Source of the DNA: a virus
IMG/VR virus record: IMGVR_UViG_3300013285_000083
Span: 1 to 23,031 of that record
Reading direction: 5' to 3' (one strand)
DNA: 23,031 nt
Notes under the pieces: generated by a model
Database searches by the model: none
The model's input: only the letters and a program-made list of their open reading frames with translations
What the model was told of the DNA's origin: nothing
Shown: positions 19,494 to 23,031 of the stretch, in pieces
Layout of the letters: each line of letters starts with the position of its first letter
Position numbering within the stretch: position 1 is the stretch's first letter
Position numbers and translations under genes: made by a program

Positions 19494-20972
19494 TTATTTG
19501 TACTTGATTTTTTCAACATCGAATGGATATGAAGCCTCTTTATAGAAGGTCTTCCGTTGTGTCAAATGTCGTTTAGCGAACTTACAACTACTAGTGATAT
19601 CCCAGATATTCACAAAGTTTTTGTCTTCTGCTTTACGAATGCCCCGTCCGATACTTTGAATAACTCGGACGAAACTCTTACCCGGCTCAATCAACACTAC
19701 GTTGAAGATTCGCGGGATATTAATACCAACTGCGGCTACACCGTATGTTGCGATAATAATCTTGTTGGTTGCAGTAGCAATGTCATCGTAGTGATCTGTT
19801 CGGGTGGAAGACTTAGTTCCACCGGATACGAATACAACATCATCCTCAGGCACACCCAATTCTTCTAACTTAAGATGCAGGATCTTGCCAGCTTCAATCC
19901 TATCAACCAGGACTAGTGTGTTACCGGTATCCTTAATCTTGAAGATACGTGATGCAATACAATCCATGCGCTGACTGTTTTCAACCAGATACTTAAGTTC
20001 AGTTTGATAGTTAGGAAACTCTACTCCATCCTGCAGTTGCAAAATGTTTACATGGCAGTTACTCAACACACCTTGTTCCTGCAAGGTACTAGCAGAAAGA
20101 CTTCCAATTACTGGTCCTAAGCTAACAGTCAACGACATTGATTCAAACTTAGCTTTGGGAATAGTACCAGTCAAACCCCAACGTAATGGAATCTGACTCA
20201 TCACGGTAGTAAGTAATGTTTTCAACACATCAGCCTTAGCTTGGTGAACTTCGTCAACGATAATACAGACTACACCTTCAATGAAGTCGCCAATATCAAC
20301 TTCTGCTTCACCTGCTTTAGTATTCTTAAGCATATTACCGAGCGACTGCCAAGTACAAATAGTGTGTGTCTTGTTATATTCTTTGCGTCCACCATAGTAC
20401 ACTCCAACATCAAGTCCCAAATTAATGTAGTCTGCTTCTGTTTGGCCGACTAGACTCACATTGGGTACAATAACAATGCTACGACCATATGGTTCAATCG
20501 CTGAACTAAGTGCAGCCGTTATTAGTGTCTTACCCGCACCTGTCGCAATCTCTTGCAATGCTTGCGGATTCTTGAGGTAGTTATTGATAATCTCAATTTG
20601 ATAGTCACGCAATACAACTTGCTGTCCTGCAATCGGATGATTCTTAGGCCATACTTTATGTTTGAATGTTTCTGATGTAACTTCAGTAAATTCAAATGTA
20701 GTTTTATAGTCTCTAATATCTTCTAATTCAATATCATACCCGGCACGATCAATCACTGGTAGAATCTCGGGGAGTAAATTGATGTAACTTGACCCGCCTA
20801 GACTGAAATAGCTTGTCTTACCGTTCCACCTACCTAATCGGACACTCGGCAGAAACCTTGCACCTGGCACATCGAATTCGAACATCTTCGTTAGAGCTTT
20901 ACGCTCACTGAGTTCTAATCCCTCTATCTTAACATTTACTTCGTCCTTGACGATTATTTTACATTGTTTCAT
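19494..20972 (-). CDS. uvsW: UvsW-like DNA/RNA helicase
   Basis: This 492-residue superfamily 2 helicase has the UvsW N-terminal domain (IVKDEVNVKIEGLELSERKA and PSVRLGRWNGK, about 6-52), motif I ATGAGKT (143-149), motif II DEVH (240-243), motif III LTGT (267-270) and motif VI QSIGRGIRK (439-447). In T4, UvsW unwinds R-loops and branched DNA, drives fork regression and shuts down origin replication late in infection. It is encoded directly after the HARP-like gene with an ATGA overlap (20969-20972). No late box is seen for it, so here it appears to be expressed from the early-type promoter at 22045. The T4 gene is late, so timing may differ. Confidence 0.92.
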   Translation of the reverse strand: MKQCKIIVKDEVNVKIEGLELSERKALTKMFEFDVPGARFLPSVRLGRWNGKTSYFSLGGSSYINLLPEILPVIDRAGYDIELEDIRDYKTTFEFTEVTSETFKHKVWPKNHPIAGQQVVLRDYQIEIINNYLKNPQALQEIATGAGKTLITAALSSAIEPYGRSIVIVPNVSLVGQTEADYINLGLDVGVYYGGRKEYNKTHTICTWQSLGNMLKNTKAGEAEVDIGDFIEGVVCIIVDEVHQAKADVLKTLLTTVMSQIPLRWGLTGTIPKAKFESMSLTVSLGPVIGSLSASTLQEQGVLSNCHVNILQLQDGVEFPNYQTELKYLVENSQRMDCIASRIFKIKDTGNTLVLVDRIEAGKILHLKLEELGVPEDDVVFVSGGTKSSTRTDHYDDIATATNKIIIATYGVAAVGINIPRIFNVVLIEPGKSFVRVIQSIGRGIRKAEDKNFVNIWDITSSCKFAKRHLTQRKTFYKEASYPFDVEKIKYK

Positions 20973-22039
20973 TTATACTCTATATAGATTTCGTTACTGT
21001 TTATCAACTGAATGTTCTTGGCTACGTGTTTAGGGGAGCCACGTGTATTGAACACTCCCATGTTTACTTTCACTGGCATTTCATATGAACGAATATCCAT
21101 ATCACCTGTTTCTGTGTCGGCACTGCGCCTGAAAATAACGTGCTCAATCTTGTTTGCTTTTAGCAAGTTAGCTAGTCCCATGACATAGCTTTTATTTGAT
21201 CCAAACCATTGGTTTAGTATTACCATATCGGCCTTGATGTGTTGAAGATAATCAACTAATTGTTCTTGCTGTGATACTTCTATCTTGGGCTGAGGATCTA
21301 TTGCGAATATCAATAAAGCCATTACCGCATCGGTTCCTCCCAACTCATCATGTATGTCACTGATTAGTCCCGGATCAATTCGTATGCCCATTCTACTTAG
21401 TCGAGCTAATGTACTGTACTCAATATTCAGTGGGATATGTGCTATTGCATCCATCAACGCTGCATTGGCTGCTACAATGAACAAATTGCCATTGATACTG
21501 GTTAGTGTGGGATTCCAATACTGCATTGATTCGTATTCATGCACTATATCTAACGCTAACTGTACGTTAGGGCAATAGTTCACTTTATCATAGTGTTCAA
21601 CTACTACAGCTAACATTTCTCTCAATGTATATTCTGATGCTGCGGCAGACCACAGTTTGTTTTCACGATCCCAGGCAACATATTCAACTTTCTTCAATTC
21701 TTTTACAAAGTCTTTCTTATATGGGCTATGAATTACAATAGTAGTGTCATCTACAATAGACACATGCGCCTCAGTATATTGAGGAGAACTTTCGATCGGC
21801 TGAAGTGACCAGGGTAAGTCAACTAAGTCTATGCTATTCAATTCTGCTTTGGCCAACTGTCGGTGATAACGCAGAATTATTTTATTCAGTAGGGCAGCTT
21901 GATTGGTAGTAGCCGGTTTGCCTACCGCAATGTTAAGCTGCAATAAATTGCTGATGAACTTTTTATCGTAAGTGCCCAAACTTATGTTTTTCAGTAGATA
22001 GTCAACTACATGTTCTTTTGTGCTGGGCTTTTTAGTCAT
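20969..22039 (-). CDS. UvsW-associated protein with HARP-like segment
   Basis: The 356-residue protein begins MTKKPSTKEHVVDYLLKN, with KPATTNQAALLNKIILRYH near residues 41-59, a conserved block of such phage proteins. Residues 98-150 (VIHSPYKKDFVKELKKV, then AWDRENKLWSAAASEY) follow the pattern of the HARP domain of SMARCAL1 (a strand, a helix, then Y-D-x-x-x-x-x-W-x-x-x-x-x-E-Y), which binds branched DNA. The rest (about 160-356) has a TOPRIM- or Rossmann-like feel (ADMVILNQWFG) but no clear motif. An ATGA overlap with UvsW suggests a two-subunit version of a HARP helicase. The start ATG 22039 lies exactly where the promoter predicts transcription to begin. Function is inferred. Confidence 0.65.
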   Translation of the reverse strand: MTKKPSTKEHVVDYLLKNISLGTYDKKFISNLLQLNIAVGKPATTNQAALLNKIILRYHRQLAKAELNSIDLVDLPWSLQPIESSPQYTEAHVSIVDDTTIVIHSPYKKDFVKELKKVEYVAWDRENKLWSAAASEYTLREMLAVVVEHYDKVNYCPNVQLALDIVHEYESMQYWNPTLTSINGNLFIVAANAALMDAIAHIPLNIEYSTLARLSRMGIRIDPGLISDIHDELGGTDAVMALLIFAIDPQPKIEVSQQEQLVDYLQHIKADMVILNQWFGSNKSYVMGLANLLKANKIEHVIFRRSADTETGDMDIRSYEMPVKVNMGVFNTRGSPKHVAKNIQLINSNEIYIEYK

Positions 22040-22044
22040 CAGTT

Positions 22045-22073
22045 ATTATATACTTAATTAGTCATTAGCGCAA
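22045..22073 (-). promoter_or_regulatory. Sigma-70-type promoter of the UvsW unit
   Basis: Minus strand: TTGCGC (22073-22068), 17 bases, TATAAT (22050-22045). Five bases separate the -10 box from ATG 22039, predicting a leaderless mRNA. Confidence 0.75.
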
Positions 22074-22089
22074 TAGATAGTGGCGAAAA

Positions 22090-22107
22090 AGGGGACCTAA
22101 GTCCCCT
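22090..22107 (-). terminator. Intrinsic terminator of the small-gene unit
   Basis: Stem AGGGGAC (22090-22096) with GTCCCCT (22101-22107), 4-base loop, followed on the minus strand by a T-run (22090-22086). It ends the 22902-22139 unit just before the UvsW-unit promoter. Confidence 0.82.
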
Positions 22108-22138
22108 AAACTATAATTGCTTATCTGAAAGGGTTGAG

Positions 22139-22359
22139 TCATAATTCAACTCCGAAATGTTGTAGTATACCATTGGCACAATCACTGACAGCATCGTTAT
22201 AGGTTAGTTCATTTGTATCCGCAACCTCTTTGTCAAGCACTTGCCCTTTACAATGTTCATAACATTCTTTGACAATCAACTCGGCGAACTTTTCTTTGTC
22301 AAACAAGATTATTTCGCTGTTGTAGCCTGTTCTATCAGTTCTTTGATTCGTTCGTTCAT
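22139..22359 (-). pseudogene. Frameshifted copy of the small gene at 22511
   Basis: ATG 22359, after a GAGG ribosome site, reads MNERIKELIEQA, almost identical to the start of the gene at 22511-22723, but stops after 16 codons. A different frame then continues YNSEIILFDKEKFAELIVKEC to QHFGVEL, again like the paralogue (KFNKEKFAELIVREC, EHFGVEE). The break lies at about 22325. The likely original Glu-Gln-Ala-Gly-Tyr would be encoded with AGGC repeated twice, so loss of one 4-base copy explains it. It might instead be a real two-frame gene, or a sequence error. Confidence 0.65.
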
Positions 22360-22361
22360 TC

Positions 22362-22514
22362 TCACACCTCTTTCATCCAGATTGTATTTTGAATAGACTG
22401 TCCAGCATATCCACAACTACCTTTTTTGAAGAACACATATTCAAACAAAAAAGCCCGAGCCTTACCTCCAAACATAGCAGGTGGTAGGATTCGGTATACA
22501 AAATGGTTCATCAT
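22362..22514 (-). CDS. Small basic unknown protein
   Basis: A 50-residue reading frame (MMNHFVYRILPPAMFGGKAR to IWMKEV) starts at ATG 22514 as an ATGA overlap with the stop of the paralogue at 22511; the second ATG (22511) is also possible. The order FVYRILPPAMFGGKARAF, then FFKKGSCGYAGQS, looks like a compact basic protein. It ends two bases before the next ATG and its tail supplies a GAGG ribosome site. I do not recognise the family. The tight joins at both ends are the main support for it being real. Confidence 0.6.
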   Translation of the reverse strand: MMNHFVYRILPPAMFGGKARAFLFEYVFFKKGSCGYAGQSIQNTIWMKEV

Positions 22515-22723
22515 TCTTCAACTCCGAAATGTTCTAAAATCTCGCGACCGTCGATATATTGCGGTGAGTTATCTGCTAATCGAGCACATTCGCGCACAAT
22601 CAACTCGGCGAACTTTTCCTTATTAAACTTATAGTGTTTAACAATCTTGTGATTATAATCATCAAAAGTTTGGTAATCAAGTTCATTAGCCTGTTCGGCA
22701 AGTTCTTTAATTCGTTCGTTCAT
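22511..22723 (-). CDS. Small helical phage protein, intact paralogue
   Basis: A 70-residue protein with MNERIKELAEQAN, KFNKEKFAELIVRECARLAD and ILEHFGVEE. I recall short proteins of T4-like phages with the same M-N-x-x-I-x-E-L-A-E-Q-A start, K-F-A-E-L-I-V-x-E-C middle and H-F-G-V-E end, of unknown function. An AAGGA ribosome site lies 7 bases before ATG 22723. A second, frameshifted copy lies downstream at 22139-22359, separated by one small gene. Early expression is likely from the promoter at 22933. Confidence 0.75.
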   Translation of the reverse strand: MNERIKELAEQANELDYQTFDDYNHKIVKHYKFNKEKFAELIVRECARLADNSPQYIDGREILEHFGVEE

Positions 22724-22791
22724 TTATATTCCTTATCGAAACGGACTTATTGACATTGCCGTTACGCACACTGCAGGGGTTAACCTTTTAT

Positions 22792-22902
22792 TTAAGATTC
22801 ATCTTCGCACGGTGCTGTCCAACCACATAGTTGGCAATGACGACCACCCAAAGATCCAAGATACACACCGCAATCTTCGTTTTGGCAATACAGATAACTC
22901 AT
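22792..22902 (-). CDS. Tiny zinc-ribbon-like protein
   Basis: A 36-residue frame from ATG 22902 (MSYLYCQNEDCGVYLG) with cysteines in the pattern C-x4-C, eleven residues, C-x2-C (C6, C11, C23, C26) and GGRHCQLCGW between; this suits a single zinc ribbon. AAGGTG lies about 7 bases upstream, and the exact-consensus promoter at 22933-22961 gives a leader of roughly 24 bases. It is the first gene of a small early operon that continues with the genes at 22511, 22362 and 22139. It may bind nucleic acid or a host protein such as RNA polymerase, but no function is known to me. Confidence 0.65.
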   Translation of the reverse strand: MSYLYCQNEDCGVYLGSLGGRHCQLCGWTAPCEDES

Positions 22903-22932
22903 TACAGCACCTTTTAGTGATTCAATACAAGT

Positions 22933-22961
22933 ATTATAGCACTATATCCATTTATTGTCAA
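22933..22961 (-). promoter_or_regulatory. Consensus sigma-70 promoter of the small-gene unit
   Basis: Minus strand: TTGACA (22961-22956), 17 bases, TATAAT (22938-22933), both exact. Confidence 0.88.
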
Positions 22962-22968
22962 GTTTTTA

Positions 22969-22976
22969 GATAAATA
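22969..22976 (+). promoter_or_regulatory. T4-type late promoter box (GATAAATA)
   Basis: GATAAATA on the plus strand, back to back with the early promoter on the other strand. It should drive the gene that begins just beyond the window. Confidence 0.65.
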
Positions 22977-22981
22977 AAAGT

Positions 22982-23028
22982 GAGGGTCACGATGCGTCAA
23001 CATCTACCCTCTCTAATGCTACAAGGAG
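22982..23028 (+). promoter_or_regulatory. Structured 5' leader and ribosome site of a downstream gene
   Basis: GAGGGT (22982-22987) pairs with ACCCTC (23006-23011), and inside it GATG (22991-22994) pairs with CATC (23001-23004). AAGGAG at 23023-23028 then sits at the right distance for a start codon just after 23031. An ATG at 22992 opens a short frame, but the ribosome site at the very end favours a start outside the window. Confidence 0.5.
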
Positions 23029-23031
23029 CAA

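Noticed and set aside
22426-22626. Plus-strand 66-codon frame
   Set aside because: Antisense to two small minus-strand genes that have ribosome sites and overlap junctions.
22992-23031. Gene starting at ATG 22992
   Set aside because: It lies inside the leader hairpin and lacks a ribosome site; AAGGAG at 23023 points to a start outside the window.

Overview
The window looks like a stretch of a T4-like myovirus genome (GC about 40 %, dense overlapping genes, most on the minus strand). The evidence is a gp15-like tail-sheath stabiliser, a gp41-like helicase next to a gp61-like primase, a gp62-like clamp-loader subunit, a UvsW-like helicase, a DexA-family exonuclease, a RecB-like nuclease and several virion-type proteins. 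The small-gene families resemble those of T4-like phages of aquatic bacteria. The host cannot be named from the sequence. I saw no tRNA, CRISPR array or insertion sequence. Family assignments are from memory of motifs, not searches.

Layout. 1-1438 (+): the 3' end of a gp15-like gene and a Nudix hydrolase, ending in a hairpin shared with the convergent genes. 1469-3355 (-): a structural protein and a fibre-like protein. 3393-4079 (-): a PD-(D/E)XK nuclease with its own early-type promoter. 4126-8997 (-): blocks of late-type genes, including a protein carrying ligase-like KxDG and EGxV motifs. 9026-11450 (-): helicase and primase. 11501-12253 (-): a structural protein. 12337-12717 (+): an unknown gene. 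12688-13826 (-): a miniature DnaE-like protein overlapping a DexA-like exonuclease. 13871-14656 (+): an inserted HNH homing endonuclease. 14705-17635 (-): a tandem array of very small genes, most ending in a L-R-W motif. 17663-22039 (-): a zinc-finger protein, gp62-like, a conserved unknown, UvsW and its overlapping partner. 22139-22902 (-): small early-type genes, including a duplicated pair with one broken copy. 22969-23031 (+): a late promoter and structured leader of a gene that starts just beyond the window.

Regulation can be read in the DNA. Replication, repair and small-gene blocks begin at sigma-70-type promoters on the minus strand, three of them exact TTGACA-N17-TATAAT. Virion-type blocks begin 4-75 bases downstream of GATAAATA or TATAAATA boxes that match the T4 late-promoter pattern. 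Several early promoters sit so close to the start codon that the mRNA should be leaderless. Within operons, genes are joined by ATGA or TAATG overlaps.

The strongest candidates for something undescribed are (a) the array of L-R-W mini-genes, in which the codons for the conserved motif also form the Shine-Dalgarno site of the next gene; (b) the 197-residue DnaE-like protein that keeps all three catalytic aspartates; and (c) the late-expressed ligase-like protein with a possible capsid-targeting N-terminus.
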